A DNA stretch of 64,000 nucleotides from CAYOSF01 sp964406605 (lineage in GTDB: Bacteria > Chloroflexota > Dehalococcoidia > DSTF01 > RBG-16-68-14), in assembly GCA_964406605.1 (NCBI GenBank), contig CAYOSF010000002.1, positions 278,559 to 342,558 on the forward strand, in the 5' to 3' direction. A model generated the notes under the pieces. That model was not told the origin of the DNA. It saw nothing but the letters and a program-made list of their open reading frames with translations, and ran no database searches. Shown here piece after piece: positions 8,164 to 17,414 of the stretch (positions are counted from its first letter, which is position 1; every line of letters starts with the position of its first letter). Position numbers and translations under genes: made by a program.

Positions 8164-9633
8164 ATGCTGACGTTCCTCGTCTTCTTCCCGGTGCTGGGCG
8201 CAATCGTCGTTGCCACCCTGCCGCGCGACCAGGAGCGCCAGGCGAAGCTCATGGCGCTCGCCGTGGTTGGGGTAACGCTGGTCGTGTCGCTGGTAGCGTT
8301 CGGACGCTTCGACCGGGGAGAGGAAGGGCTCCAATTCACAGAGCAGTTCCGTTGGATCCGGGCCGCAGACGCAGGCTTTGACATTCAGTACTTCCTGGGC
8401 GTCGATGGCCTCGGGCTGACGATGGTCATTCTCACAACGTTCCTGTTCGCGGTCGCCGTCCTCATCTCCTGGAACATCGAGTTGCGGCCCAGGGAGTATT
8501 TCGCTTGGTTGCTGGCCCTGGAGACGGGCGTGCTGGGAGTGTTCACCGCCCAGGACCTGATCCTGTTCTTCCTCTTCTGGGAGGTAGAACTCCTGCCGAT
8601 GTACTTGCTGATCTCCATATGGGGCTCAGGTCGCAAGGAGTACTCGGCGATGAAGTTTGTGCTCTTCACGATCACGGGAAGCGCGATGATGCTGGCGGGA
8701 TTCCTGATCCTGGCCTTCTCGGCTGAGCCGTCGACATTCGACATGGTAGCCTTGCGGGAGGCCGATTTCAGCGAAGTGCTCTTGCCGCTGCCCGCCATCT
8801 TCTTCCTCATCTTTGTCGGCTTTGCCATCAAGCTCCCCATGTTCCCGCTTCACACCTGGTTGCCGGACGCGCACACGGACGCGCCGACAGCCGTGAGCGT
8901 CATCCTGGCCGGGGTGCTGTTAAAGATGGGAGGATACGGCATCATTCGTATCCTGATCGGCATCATGCCGGACACGGCCCAGGACTTCGCCGTCTGGTTG
9001 GCCGCGTTGGCGGCGATCAGCATCATCTACGGGGCGATCGTGACGCTGCGCCAGACGGACCTAAAGCGGCTGATCGCGTTCTCCAGCGTGAGCCACATGG
9101 GCTACGTTCTGCTGGGCATCGCCGCGTTGGGCCAGGTGGGACTGACCGGCGCGACACTGCAAATGTTCAGCCACGGCCTGATTACAGGCCTGCTTTTCGT
9201 GATGGTGGGGCTTATCTACGATCGGGCTCACACGCGCAACATCGAAGAGCTATCAGGCCTGGCACACGTGACGCCGGTCATCGCTACCGCCTTGGTCATG
9301 GCCGGTCTAGCATCGCTCGGACTGCCGGCGATGTCGGGCTTTGTGGCCGAGGTCATGGTCTTCCTAGGCACGGCCGGGCGGTTCCAGGCGCCGACCATCC
9401 TGGGCGTGTTCGGCGTGTTGCTGACAGCCGGCTACATCCTCTGGACCGTGCGGAGAGTGTTGTTCGGGCCGCGGAACCCACGTTGGGAGGAGATGCCCGA
9501 CGCTACGTCGTGGTGGGAGCAAGCGCCGATGGCAGCCATGCTGGCAGTCATCCTGGCCGTGGGGATCTTCCCCGCGCAGCTCGTGGACGTCATCGAGCAG
9601 GGCGTCGTTCCCATCGCGAGCCGGTTGGTGTGA
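8164..9633 (+). CDS. nuoM: NADH-quinone oxidoreductase subunit M
   Basis: Antiporter-like proton-pumping subunit, 489 residues and about 14 helices. Motifs: LFFLFWEVELLPMYLLISIW (TM5 Glu), AIKLPMFPLHTWLPDAHTDA, LKRLIAFSSVSHMGYVLLG. ATG at 8164, seven bases after the nuoL stop. Length is typical. Confidence 0.96.
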   Translation: MLTFLVFFPVLGAIVVATLPRDQERQAKLMALAVVGVTLVVSLVAFGRFDRGEEGLQFTEQFRWIRAADAGFDIQYFLGVDGLGLTMVILTTFLFAVAVLISWNIELRPREYFAWLLALETGVLGVFTAQDLILFFLFWEVELLPMYLLISIWGSGRKEYSAMKFVLFTITGSAMMLAGFLILAFSAEPSTFDMVALREADFSEVLLPLPAIFFLIFVGFAIKLPMFPLHTWLPDAHTDAPTAVSVILAGVLLKMGGYGIIRILIGIMPDTAQDFAVWLAALAAISIIYGAIVTLRQTDLKRLIAFSSVSHMGYVLLGIAALGQVGLTGATLQMFSHGLITGLLFVMVGLIYDRAHTRNIEELSGLAHVTPVIATALVMAGLASLGLPAMSGFVAEVMVFLGTAGRFQAPTILGVFGVLLTAGYILWTVRRVLFGPRNPRWEEMPDATSWWEQAPMAAMLAVILAVGIFPAQLVDVIEQGVVPIASRLV

Positions 9634-9648
9634 TAGAGCACAGACGAC

Positions 9649-11127
9649 ATGCTGCAGGACGTTGATCGCTTGGGTCCAGAGCTAATCCTGATGGTGGCGG
9701 CGGGCTGCGTCCTGCTCGCCGACCTAGTGCTGCGCGAACGAGACAGAGGTTGGCTGCCGTTGGGCGCCCTGGCCGGTCTCGGCGCCTCGGTCCTCTGGGC
9801 CGTCGTGCTTATTCTGCGGGACCGCGAGGCGACCGCGTTCAGCGGAACGTACTCGCTTGACACCTTCAGCATCTTCTTCACGTTCCTCTTCATCGGCGTC
9901 GCGGGTCTGGTGATCCTGGCCTCCGCCGACTACGTACGGCGGTTGAGGCACCAGGGCGAGTTCTGGGCGCTGCTGATGCTGGCCACCAGCGGCATGATGC
10001 TGCTCGCGGGCGCGCGCGACCTGATCTTGATCTTCATCGCGCTGGAGCTGACCAGCATCTCGCAGTACGCCCTGGCAGGTTTCCTGAGGGATGACCGGTC
10101 GAGCGAGGCGGGGCTGAAGTACATCCTGTTGGGCGCAATCACCTCGGCCGTCATCCTGTACGGCATGGCGTTCCTGTTCGGCCTCTCGGGCACGACGAAG
10201 CTGGTGGATCCGGACGGAGGCGCCAGCATCGCCGGGTTCGTGGCCGAAGGTGATCCCGACACGCGGGCGGCGCTCATCGGGGCTATCGTGCTGCTGGCCG
10301 CCGGTCTTAGCTTCAAGGTGGCTCTGGTGCCCTTCCAGATGTGGGTGCCCGATATCTACGAGGGTGCAGCTACGCCGGTTGCGGCGTTCCTCTCCGTGGG
10401 CAGCAAAGCCGCCGGATTCGCCGTCGTCCTGCGGATCTTTTACGAAGGCTTCGGACCGAACAGCTTTGTGGGGAGCGACTGGTCGAACCTGTTCGCTGCG
10501 GTTGCCGCCGTGTCCATGTCTGTCGGCAACGTACTGGCGCTCGTCCAGACCAACATCAAGCGGCTGCTGGGATACAGCTCCATCGCCCAGGCGGGCAATC
10601 TGGCGATAGGTGTGGCCGCCATCGCCGCATCTGAGAGTGGGTTTGGCATCGGAGCGAGCGGCGTGACCTTCTTCCTCGCCACCTACGTCTTCACCAACCT
10701 GGGAGCGTTCTTCGCCGTGCTCGCCATCTCCCAGCGCTTGGAGTCCGACGCCATAGCCGACTACGCCGGTATGGGCCGGCGCGCGCCGCTGCTCGCGGCG
10801 GTTCTCGCTTTCTGCTTCATCTCGCTCACGGGGATCCCTCCGACGGCTGGCTTTGTGGCCAAAGTGTACATATTCAACGCTGCGGTCCAGAGCGACCTAG
10901 TTTGGCTGGTGATTGTGGGCGTGCTGAACACGGTTGTCTCCGCCTACTACTATCTGCGCGTGGTGAGCCAAATGTACCTGGCGCCGGCGCCGGCGGAGGG
11001 AGACATCGCAACCGGGCCGTGGCTCGCCGCGGCCCTGAGCGTGACCAGCGTCGGGGTACTGGTCCTCGGCTTGGTGCCAACTCCCCTCATCGACGCGGCG
11101 CAGAGGGCCGTGACCGCGCTGGGCTAG
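9649..11127 (+). CDS. nuoN: NADH-quinone oxidoreductase subunit N
   Basis: Third antiporter-like subunit, 492 residues. Motifs: LIFIALELTSISQYALAGF with the TM5 Glu, SFKVALVPFQMWVPDIYEGA with the TM7 Lys, and IKRLLGYSSIAQAGNL. It is the last gene of the operon. The next gene (11186-12778) converges on it, and the 58-base gap shows no convincing terminator. Neither nuoI nor the NADH-oxidising module nuoEFG follows. Confidence 0.95.
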   Translation: MLQDVDRLGPELILMVAAGCVLLADLVLRERDRGWLPLGALAGLGASVLWAVVLILRDREATAFSGTYSLDTFSIFFTFLFIGVAGLVILASADYVRRLRHQGEFWALLMLATSGMMLLAGARDLILIFIALELTSISQYALAGFLRDDRSSEAGLKYILLGAITSAVILYGMAFLFGLSGTTKLVDPDGGASIAGFVAEGDPDTRAALIGAIVLLAAGLSFKVALVPFQMWVPDIYEGAATPVAAFLSVGSKAAGFAVVLRIFYEGFGPNSFVGSDWSNLFAAVAAVSMSVGNVLALVQTNIKRLLGYSSIAQAGNLAIGVAAIAASESGFGIGASGVTFFLATYVFTNLGAFFAVLAISQRLESDAIADYAGMGRRAPLLAAVLAFCFISLTGIPPTAGFVAKVYIFNAAVQSDLVWLVIVGVLNTVVSAYYYLRVVSQMYLAPAPAEGDIATGPWLAAALSVTSVGVLVLGLVPTPLIDAAQRAVTALG

Positions 11128-11185
11128 GCACACCGCAGAACGGCGGACAGTCCTCCACCCGACTCTCTTACGCCAACCAGGCTGG

Positions 11186-12778
11186 CTATGGCGGCAGACC
11201 GTCGATGAGCCCGGCGTCGTACTGAAGGACGAGCGCGGCGTCGATAGCGTTGATCGACCCGTCCTCGTTCACGTCCCCGTTCTCCTGACACTGAAGCCCG
11301 CCGGTCAGGCCCGCGCCGAGCTGGAGGATCAGGGCGGCGTCGATGCTGTTCACCGAACCACCGCAATCGACGTCACCCAGGAGGGCGGGCGATGGCTGGG
11401 TCGGCGTCGGGCTGAGCGTGGGCGTGGGAGTCGCAGTCGGGGCTGCCAGCGGTTTGCCCCAGGCGAGAGCGTCCGTTGCGCCGTTTGTGTCGCCGGCCAC
11501 CAGGTTGGTCGCGTTCGATTGGAACGCCACGACGCCTCCGTCCGCGCTGATGGAGGCGAACGAACTGTCACCGTTGGCGCCGTCGCCGCCGCCCGTAACG
11601 CTGATACGTTGCAGCCCGGCCGTGCCAATGTCGTACAGGAAGATGTCCGTCGCTCCGTTGTCGTCAAGCGGCACCAGATTCGCTGCATCGGACTGGAAGG
11701 CCAGCACGCCTCCATCGCCGCTGATCGCAGGCAAGCGACTCGGACCGTTGGCTTGGCCGCCACCGCCCGGAACGTCGCTTACGCGAACCGTGGTACTCGT
11801 TTGACGGTCACGCAAGAACACATCGGAGACTTCATTCGCGTCTTCCGGCGCGAGGTTGTCGGCCTCCGAGTAGAACACGACATAACGGCCGTCGCCGCTG
11901 ATGCTGGGGTACATGCTGTGGCCGTTGCCCACTCCGCCGGCACTGCTCAAGCTCGCGCATTCAGTCATGCCGAGCAGCCGGTCTCGGACGAAGACGTCAT
12001 CGTAGGTCTCGGCATCGTCGGGAACGAGATTGCTCGCGAAGGAACCGAAGACAACGTATCTCCCATCCGAGCTGACCCGGGCCGGCCCGGCGCCTAGACC
12101 ACCGCTGGCGACGTCGCCCTGCGTGCCGTCGCTGGCGACGCTCACCAACTCGGTGGCGCCGGTGTCCCGATCATGGACGAAGACATCGCGGTCCTCGTTC
12201 GTATCCTCCTCGATCAGATCGCTCGCGAGGGAGGTGAACGTGACATAACGTCCATCTGCACTGATGGACGGGGTCTCACTGTCGCCGGTCGCCTGCGTGC
12301 CGTCGCTGGCAACGCTCACCCTCGTCGTCGTGCCTGTGACGCGGTCGTGGGCAAAGATGTCGGAGGCGGCGTTCGTGTCGTCGGCCACGAGGTTGTCAGC
12401 GTCGGACTGGAATACCACATAGCGTCCGTCGCCGCTGATGGCCGGGAAGAGGGCGGCCCTATTGGCCTGAGCGCCATCGCTGGACACGCTGGCCAGCTCC
12501 GTCGTCGCCAACAGACGGTCGCGCACGAAGACATCCCGCCCGTTCGTGTCGCCCGGCACGAGGTCCGGAGCATCCGAAGCGAAGGCGACGAATCGGCCAT
12601 CCGCGCTCACGGCGGGCGAGATGCTATTGCCGTGTGCCTGCGTGCCGGAGGTGGATACGCTGATGCGCTGGATCGCCTCTTCGGCAGCTCGGCCTGCGTC
12701 TCGGAGACCCAGCGCAAGCGTCAGTGCGGCCACGCCGATCGCCACCGGCGCCACACCTCTCCCCATGCGCATCCACAT
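11186..12778 (-). CDS. Secreted PD40/TolB-type beta-propeller protein with type I dockerin
   Basis: 530 residues. An Arg-rich N-terminus leads into a hydrophobic stretch (VAPVAIGVAALTLALGL), a signal peptide. From ~40 to 430 about seven near-identical blades repeat the pattern SADGRYVVFxSxAxNLVxxDTN followed by DVFVRDR, as in WD40-like PD40 repeats. A Pro/Thr linker leads to two complete dockerin half-repeats with Ca-loop residues (DVDCGGSVNSIDAALILQ; DVNEDGSINAIDAALVLQ). Family knowledge suggests an extracellular or surface-anchored binding protein. No enzyme motif is seen. It converges with nuoN. Confidence 0.8.
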   Translation of the reverse strand: MWMRMGRGVAPVAIGVAALTLALGLRDAGRAAEEAIQRISVSTSGTQAHGNSISPAVSADGRFVAFASDAPDLVPGDTNGRDVFVRDRLLATTELASVSSDGAQANRAALFPAISGDGRYVVFQSDADNLVADDTNAASDIFAHDRVTGTTTRVSVASDGTQATGDSETPSISADGRYVTFTSLASDLIEEDTNEDRDVFVHDRDTGATELVSVASDGTQGDVASGGLGAGPARVSSDGRYVVFGSFASNLVPDDAETYDDVFVRDRLLGMTECASLSSAGGVGNGHSMYPSISGDGRYVVFYSEADNLAPEDANEVSDVFLRDRQTSTTVRVSDVPGGGGQANGPSRLPAISGDGGVLAFQSDAANLVPLDDNGATDIFLYDIGTAGLQRISVTGGGDGANGDSSFASISADGGVVAFQSNATNLVAGDTNGATDALAWGKPLAAPTATPTPTLSPTPTQPSPALLGDVDCGGSVNSIDAALILQLGAGLTGGLQCQENGDVNEDGSINAIDAALVLQYDAGLIDGLPP

Positions 12779-12867
12779 GAGGTCGATGGTAGCGAGGGAC
12801 CTCAGCCATCACAAGCCGGAGCCTGTTCTTCAGCTCACAGAGACTGTCGTGCGCTATCCTGACCTCA

Positions 12868-13332
12868 ATGGCCGCGCGGACATACCTCATCGGCGTCCGG
12901 GTAGGACCTGCGTTCAGCCGTTCGGTGCGGCGGCGCGCGCTTTCGACTCTGGCTCGGCGGGTGTTGGCAGCCGAAGCCGCGCCCGCGCCGGCCGAGCTGA
13001 GCATCCTCATTTCCGACGACGAAGCGATCCGCGAACTCAACCTTCGGTACAGAGGCGTGGATGAGCCAACCGACGTCCTCTCCTTCGACCTGCACACGGA
13101 AGACGATTTCCCGACACCGCCAGGCAGCACACGCCAGTTGGGGGAGATCGTCATCTCCTACCCGACAGCCCTTCGACAGGCCGCGGAGGCGAGGCACCAT
13201 GTCGACGATGAACTGGCCCGTTTGCTGGTGCACGGGCTCCTGCATCTCCTTGGCAGCGAGCATGAGTCGCCCGGTGGGGCACGGACGATGCGCTCGAAGG
13301 AGCGAGCGCTGCTGAATCAGACGGCGCGTTGA
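12868..13332 (+). CDS. ybeY: Endoribonuclease YbeY (rRNA maturation factor)
   Basis: 154 residues. The zinc-binding signature HGLLHLLGSEH sits near residue 128-138, and the upstream ISDDEAIRELNLRYRGVDEPT and TDVLSF blocks are diagnostic. YbeY is a metal-dependent RNase in 16S rRNA maturation and ribosome quality control. ATG 12868 is preceded by no strong ribosome-binding site. It is divergent from the propeller gene. The stop overlaps the -35 of the dnaX promoter. Confidence 0.93.
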   Translation: MAARTYLIGVRVGPAFSRSVRRRALSTLARRVLAAEAAPAPAELSILISDDEAIRELNLRYRGVDEPTDVLSFDLHTEDDFPTPPGSTRQLGEIVISYPTALRQAAEARHHVDDELARLLVHGLLHLLGSEHESPGGARTMRSKERALLNQTAR

Positions 13333-13357
13333 GGCGCCACAGGGGCGCTGCTATACT
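13329..13357 (+). promoter_or_regulatory. Sigma-70-type promoter for dnaX-ybaB-recR
   Basis: TTGAGG (13329-13334), a spacer of exactly 17 bases, then TATACT (13352-13357), which is preceded by TGC (extended -10). It lies 48 bases upstream of the dnaX ATG and overlaps the ybeY stop codon. One of the clearest promoters in the window. Confidence 0.6.
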
Positions 13358-13404
13358 GACGGCGAGCACGTGACCACCTGCTTCAACGCCCCAGCCTACT
13401 CGAC

Positions 13405-15066
13405 ATGAGCACTGAAGTCCTCTACCGGAAATGGCGACCGCGCACGTTCGCGGAACTCGCCGGCCAGGAGAGCGTCGTGCGTACGCTCACCAACGCCGTT
13501 GCCGGAGGCAAAGTGGCCCACGCGTACCTCCTTTCCGGGCCACGCGGCACCGGCAAGACGACAACCGGCCGTCTGCTGGCGAAGGCCGTGAACTGCGCAA
13601 AGCCCAAGGCAGGCGAGCCCTGCAACAAGTGCGATAGCTGTTTGGCCTACTCGGAGGGCCGCGCCCTGGACCTTGTCGAGTTGGACGCAGCCAGCAACCG
13701 AGGCATCGACGAGATCCGGAACCTACGAGAGAAGGCTAGCTTCGCGCCGGCCGGCGGCACGGACGCGCACAAGGTCTACCTCGTAGATGAGGTGCACATG
13801 CTGACGGAGCCGGCCTTCAACGCGCTTCTCAAGACGCTGGAAGAGCCGCCCCCGCACGTCATCTTCGTGCTCGCCACCACCGAGGTGCACAAGGTGCCGG
13901 CCACGGTCGTCTCGCGCTGCCAGCGTTTCGATTTCCGGCGTATCCCGTTGGCCGCCATCGTGGCCAGGCTCAGCTTCATTTCCGAGAAGGAGCGGATTGA
14001 CTGCCCGCCGGAAGCGCTGGAGAGTATCGGCCGCACGGCCACCGGTAGCCTGCGCGACGCCATCAATCTCCTGGAACAACTGGTCGACTCCTATGGGAAG
14101 TCGCTCTCGCTCGAGCAGGTCAAAGAAGGCTTGGGATTGGTGGTGGATGCCCGTAGCGCCGAGCTCTCGGGTCACGTGCTGCGCGGAGAGCTGGCGGAAG
14201 GTCTTAGCCTCATCTCGGCCGTGCGCGACGATGGGCTCGACCTGCGCCAGTTCCAGCGACAGGTCATTGCCCACCTTCGAGGGCTGCTGCTGGCCAAGGC
14301 GGGCGCGCCCCCATCCGATGCGTGGGCCGACGACCAGGCCGCTGAGATGCGCGCCCTCGTGGAGAACGTGGATGCCGAACGTATCGTTGCCGCTCTGCGC
14401 GCCTTTGGAGAGGCAGACCTGCGAGCGGACCCTTTGTCGCCACTGCCCCTGGAACTCGCGTTGGCCAGTTCGGTCCTGGCGGTCCAGCGGCGTACAGCGG
14501 ATGGTGGGCCGCCGCCGGAGGCCGGCCCGCCCCGTCCAGCCCCTCAACCTGCCCCGCGCAAAGCGACGCGGCGACCCAAGGCCGAACGGGCCACCACGCC
14601 TGAAGAGCCCGGTCCGCCGGAGCAGGTTGTTGTCCGGCCTGAGCCGCCGGCAAGGGCTGTGAAGGAGCAAGCCGCGGTATCACCTGCCGCTTCCGACGGA
14701 TCATCGGAAGAGGTGGCCCCGGAGCTCGCGGAAGCGCGCTCTCGCTGGCCGGAGATCTACAAGCGGGCGCGAGAGTTGCACTACAAGACCGGCGCTTTGC
14801 TCAACAGCGGCTGCGGCATCATCCGGGCATCAGAAGAGGAGATCGTGTTCGGGTTCCGGCACGCCATGTTGCTCGATCGCATGCTGGCGGACGGAGGCGA
14901 GAACCTGCGGGCGCTCCAGGAGGCCGTCGACGACGTGCTGGGTGCCGGCCGCACGGTGCGCTGCGTGCACGAGGCCAACGTGCAGGCAGAGCGACCTACC
15001 AGGGGCGGTCACTTGGTTCGCGCCGCAGAGGAGATGGGCGGGCAGATACTTCCCAGCAACGACTAA
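13405..15066 (+). CDS. dnaX: DNA polymerase III subunit gamma/tau
   Basis: Clamp-loader ATPase, 553 residues. Walker A GPRGTGKTT near residue 45, the zinc cysteines CAKPKAGEPCNKCDSC, Walker B VYLVDEVHM, and sensor/Arg-finger SRCQRF. Domain III spans ~240-360. A Pro/Ala/Arg-rich linker (~365-440) leads to a C-terminal domain (~445-553) like that of tau. I see no slippery A/T heptamer for a programmed frameshift, so only the long form is supported. ATG 13405; ybaB and recR follow as in many bacteria. Confidence 0.95.
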   Translation: MSTEVLYRKWRPRTFAELAGQESVVRTLTNAVAGGKVAHAYLLSGPRGTGKTTTGRLLAKAVNCAKPKAGEPCNKCDSCLAYSEGRALDLVELDAASNRGIDEIRNLREKASFAPAGGTDAHKVYLVDEVHMLTEPAFNALLKTLEEPPPHVIFVLATTEVHKVPATVVSRCQRFDFRRIPLAAIVARLSFISEKERIDCPPEALESIGRTATGSLRDAINLLEQLVDSYGKSLSLEQVKEGLGLVVDARSAELSGHVLRGELAEGLSLISAVRDDGLDLRQFQRQVIAHLRGLLLAKAGAPPSDAWADDQAAEMRALVENVDAERIVAALRAFGEADLRADPLSPLPLELALASSVLAVQRRTADGGPPPEAGPPRPAPQPAPRKATRRPKAERATTPEEPGPPEQVVVRPEPPARAVKEQAAVSPAASDGSSEEVAPELAEARSRWPEIYKRARELHYKTGALLNSGCGIIRASEEEIVFGFRHAMLLDRMLADGGENLRALQEAVDDVLGAGRTVRCVHEANVQAERPTRGGHLVRAAEEMGGQILPSND

Positions 15067-15078
15067 GGAGGCCCCGCG

Positions 15079-15384
15079 ATGGGAATGAACCGTGACATGA
15101 TGGCCCGTCTACAACAAATGCAGAAGCGGGCTCTGAAGGCGCAGGAGGAACTCAGCGAGCAGACTGTGGACGGCACCGCAGGGGGCGGCGCCGTCAGCAT
15201 CACAATCACGGGCGGACTTAGCGTGCAGTCCCTCAAGATCGCGCCGGAGGTAGTGGATCCGGATGACATCGAGATGTTGGAGGATCTGGTCATTGCTGCC
15301 CTCAACGAAGCACTGCAGAAGGCGCAAGCGCTCCAGACCCAGCAGATGGCCGGCCTGGCCGGCCAACTGGGCCTCAATCTGTAG
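15079..15384 (+). CDS. ybaB: Nucleoid-associated protein YbaB/EbfC family
   Basis: 101 residues, dimeric DNA-binding protein of the dnaX-ybaB-recR cluster. Seen: a Met/Gln-rich N-terminal helix (MMARLQQMQKRALKAQEEL), the central strand region GGGAVSITITGGLSVQSLKI, and a long C-terminal helix. ATG 15079 behind AAGGAGG, 12 bases after dnaX. Confidence 0.93.
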   Translation: MGMNRDMMARLQQMQKRALKAQEELSEQTVDGTAGGGAVSITITGGLSVQSLKIAPEVVDPDDIEMLEDLVIAALNEALQKAQALQTQQMAGLAGQLGLNL

Positions 15385-15413
15385 GGCGAGATTGTGAAGG
15401 CAAGGACGCGGCC

Positions 15414-16043
15414 GTGAACGAACGGGCCTCGGCGGCCGGCCGGCCGACGACCACCGCGGCACCTGTGGCCCGGCTCATCGAGGCTCTCCACAGGCTGCCG
15501 GGGATCGGCCCCAAGAGTGCTCAGCGCCTTACCTACTACCTCCTGCGCGCACCCGAAGAGGAAGCGCGCTCTTTGGCTCAGGCCGTAGTGGAGCTGAAGG
15601 AGAAGATCTCGCTCTGCTCCGTATGCCAGAACGTAACAGAGGAGGATCCGTGCGGCATCTGCTCCGACCCTCAGCGAGACCAGTCCGTCATCTGCGTGGT
15701 GGAGGAGCCGCTGGACATTCTGGCGCTGGAGCGAACAGGAAGCCACAGGGGGCTCTACCATGTGCTGCATGGCGTCGTTTCGCCGATGGAGGGCGTGGGC
15801 CCTGAGGACCTCAAGATCAGTGAATTGGTCGCGCGGCTTCGCAACGGGACCGTGCAGGAGCTGATCATGGCGACGAACCCCAACTTGGAGGGAGAAGCGA
15901 CCGCGATGTACATCAGCCGCCAGGTGTCGCCGATGGGCGTGCGCGTCACCCGTCTCGCTCGGGGCCTGCCGACGGGCGCGGACCTGGAGTACGCGGACGA
16001 TGTGACGCTGGCACGCGCGCTGGAGAACCGGCAGGAGTTGTGA
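15414..16043 (+). CDS. recR: Recombination protein RecR
   Basis: Ring-forming mediator of RecFOR gap repair, 209 residues. HhH motif LPGIGPKSAQRLTYYLL at ~30-46, zinc finger CSVCQN...CGICSD at ~68-86, then a Toprim domain (VICVVEEPLDILALER; MATNPNLEGEATAMYI). The N-terminus is about 15 residues longer than usual, so the true start could be slightly downstream of GTG 15414. recO follows 78 bases later, which puts both partners together. Confidence 0.95.
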   Translation: MNERASAAGRPTTTAAPVARLIEALHRLPGIGPKSAQRLTYYLLRAPEEEARSLAQAVVELKEKISLCSVCQNVTEEDPCGICSDPQRDQSVICVVEEPLDILALERTGSHRGLYHVLHGVVSPMEGVGPEDLKISELVARLRNGTVQELIMATNPNLEGEATAMYISRQVSPMGVRVTRLARGLPTGADLEYADDVTLARALENRQEL

Positions 16044-16121
16044 TGCAGGCCGGGCTCCCGCCAGGGCGCGCGCACGAGCGGAAAGCAAGGTCACAGATTC
16101 ACCAGCTTCCGGGGTGAGTCC

Positions 16122-16943
16122 ATGCCTCAACCGCCCCGCGTCTACAAGACCCCGGCCATCGTCCTCCGGCAGCGGAAGCTCGGCGACGCGGACAAGATCG
16201 TCACCCTGTACAGTGCCAACCACGGCAAGCTGGATGCCGTCGCCAAGGGAGTGCGCCGCGTCAAGAGCCGGCTGGCTGGCCACGTCGAGCCGCTGAACCA
16301 CGGAGCATACCTGCTGGCCCGCGGCCGCAACCTGGATATCATAACGCAGGCCCAGACTATCGAGACGTTCCAGCCGCTCCGGGATGACCTGGACCGTCTC
16401 AGTCGCGCCTTCTACGTGGCAGAATTGGCGGACCGTGCGACGGAGGATCGTTCGGAGAGCTTCGACCTTTACCGGCTCCTTCTCGACACTCTGCGTCGCT
16501 TGGCGCAAAGGGAAGACCTAGACCTCGCCGTCCGCTTCTTCGAGATGTCTCTGCTCATCCAGCTCGGCTATCGACCGGAAGTGGAGCAGTGTGTGACATG
16601 CGGGCGAAAACTGCAGCCGGAGCGGAACGGCTGGGCACCTGGGGCCGGAGGCGTCGTCTGCCCCCGTTGCCGTCCCGGCGAGACGGCGGTGGCCCCGCTC
16701 TCCGTCAACGCGCTGAAAGTACTCCGACTCCTACAGACAGGCGACTTTCGAGAAGTGGCCCGCGTGCGAATCGGGCCGGCCCTGGGCGGCGAGCTGGAGC
16801 GCCACTTGCGAAGCGCCTTGCATTACGCACTGGACCGCGACGTTCGTTCGGCTGGTTTTCTGGACGCCGTGCGAAAGCCGCCTCCAATTCGCAGGGTAGA
16901 CTCCGCCCGCAAGGCTGGCTCCCGCGAGACCACCCGGCTATAA
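16122..16943 (+). CDS. recO: DNA repair protein RecO
   Basis: 273 residues. The N-terminal OB-fold begins PPRVYKTPAIVLRQRKLGDADK. A helical middle follows, with a four-Cys zinc site CVTCG...CPRC at ~157-188. RecO anneals ssDNA and loads RecA with RecR. ATG 16122. The last ~25 residues are basic. Its TAA lies inside the TATAAT proposed for the next gene. Confidence 0.93.
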   Translation: MPQPPRVYKTPAIVLRQRKLGDADKIVTLYSANHGKLDAVAKGVRRVKSRLAGHVEPLNHGAYLLARGRNLDIITQAQTIETFQPLRDDLDRLSRAFYVAELADRATEDRSESFDLYRLLLDTLRRLAQREDLDLAVRFFEMSLLIQLGYRPEVEQCVTCGRKLQPERNGWAPGAGGVVCPRCRPGETAVAPLSVNALKVLRLLQTGDFREVARVRIGPALGGELERHLRSALHYALDRDVRSAGFLDAVRKPPPIRRVDSARKAGSRETTRL

Positions 16944-16944
16944 T
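16939..16944 (+). promoter_or_regulatory. Candidate -10 box for the FmdB-type gene
   Basis: A consensus TATAAT overlaps the recO stop, 39 bases before the next ATG. No good -35 is placed at 16-18 bases, so the call rests on the -10 and the position. Confidence 0.35.
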
Positions 16945-16982
16945 GCCGGCCGTGGAGTACCCAAGAAGGAGGCTGTAGCGCC

Positions 16983-17390
16983 ATGCCCCTGTACGAGTAC
17001 TACTGCGAGCACTGCGACGGCATCTTCGAGGCCCTCCGGCCGATCCGAGAGGCTTCCGATCCCGTGCCATGCATCGTCTGCGACCGGGAGGGCCGCCGCA
17101 TCATGCCGACGAGCTTCGCGGCGTTCACGTTCAGAGAGGGCTACCCGCGCCGCCTCCCTGACAAGGGCACCTACTGGCACCTGGGCAAAGAGGTGAAATC
17201 ACGCATTCGCGGCGGAATGCGCCCCTTCGAGCATCCGGAGATCAACAAGCCAAAGCCACCGCCCAGGAAGTCCAAGGGTGATCTGGAGGTCGAGCGAGAG
17301 AAGCAGCAACTGCGGCGCAAGGAGGAGACGAAGATGCGGGCTTCGGGCGTCAAACCGATGCGGGACCGGCTGCCCCGCTCGCTGCGATAG
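16983..17390 (+). CDS. FmdB-type zinc ribbon protein
   Basis: 135 residues. The N-terminal putative regulatory FmdB/CxxC_CxxC domain starts MPLYEYYCEHCDGIFE and has a second knuckle at CIVC, ending PTSFAAFTF. The remaining ~80 residues are basic, Lys/Glu-rich and probably helical. The family is found in many bacteria, is often linked to amide or one-carbon genes, and lacks a proven general function. ATG at 16983 is preceded by AAGGAGG. A terminator hairpin follows. Confidence 0.85.
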   Translation: MPLYEYYCEHCDGIFEALRPIREASDPVPCIVCDREGRRIMPTSFAAFTFREGYPRRLPDKGTYWHLGKEVKSRIRGGMRPFEHPEINKPKPPPRKSKGDLEVEREKQQLRRKEETKMRASGVKPMRDRLPRSLR

Positions 17391-17414
17391 GAGTCCCTGG
17401 GACGGAGGTCTGAC

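Noticed and set aside
12173..12862. A plus-strand open frame opposite the propeller
   Set aside because: Repeat structure of the propeller produces long antisense frames; no start signal or family motif.
14520..14700. Search for a programmed frameshift site in dnaX
   Set aside because: No A/T slippery heptamer with downstream structure was seen; the long frame is continuous.
15063..16508. A 481-codon minus-strand open frame
   Set aside because: It is antisense to ybaB, recR and recO, which are certain.
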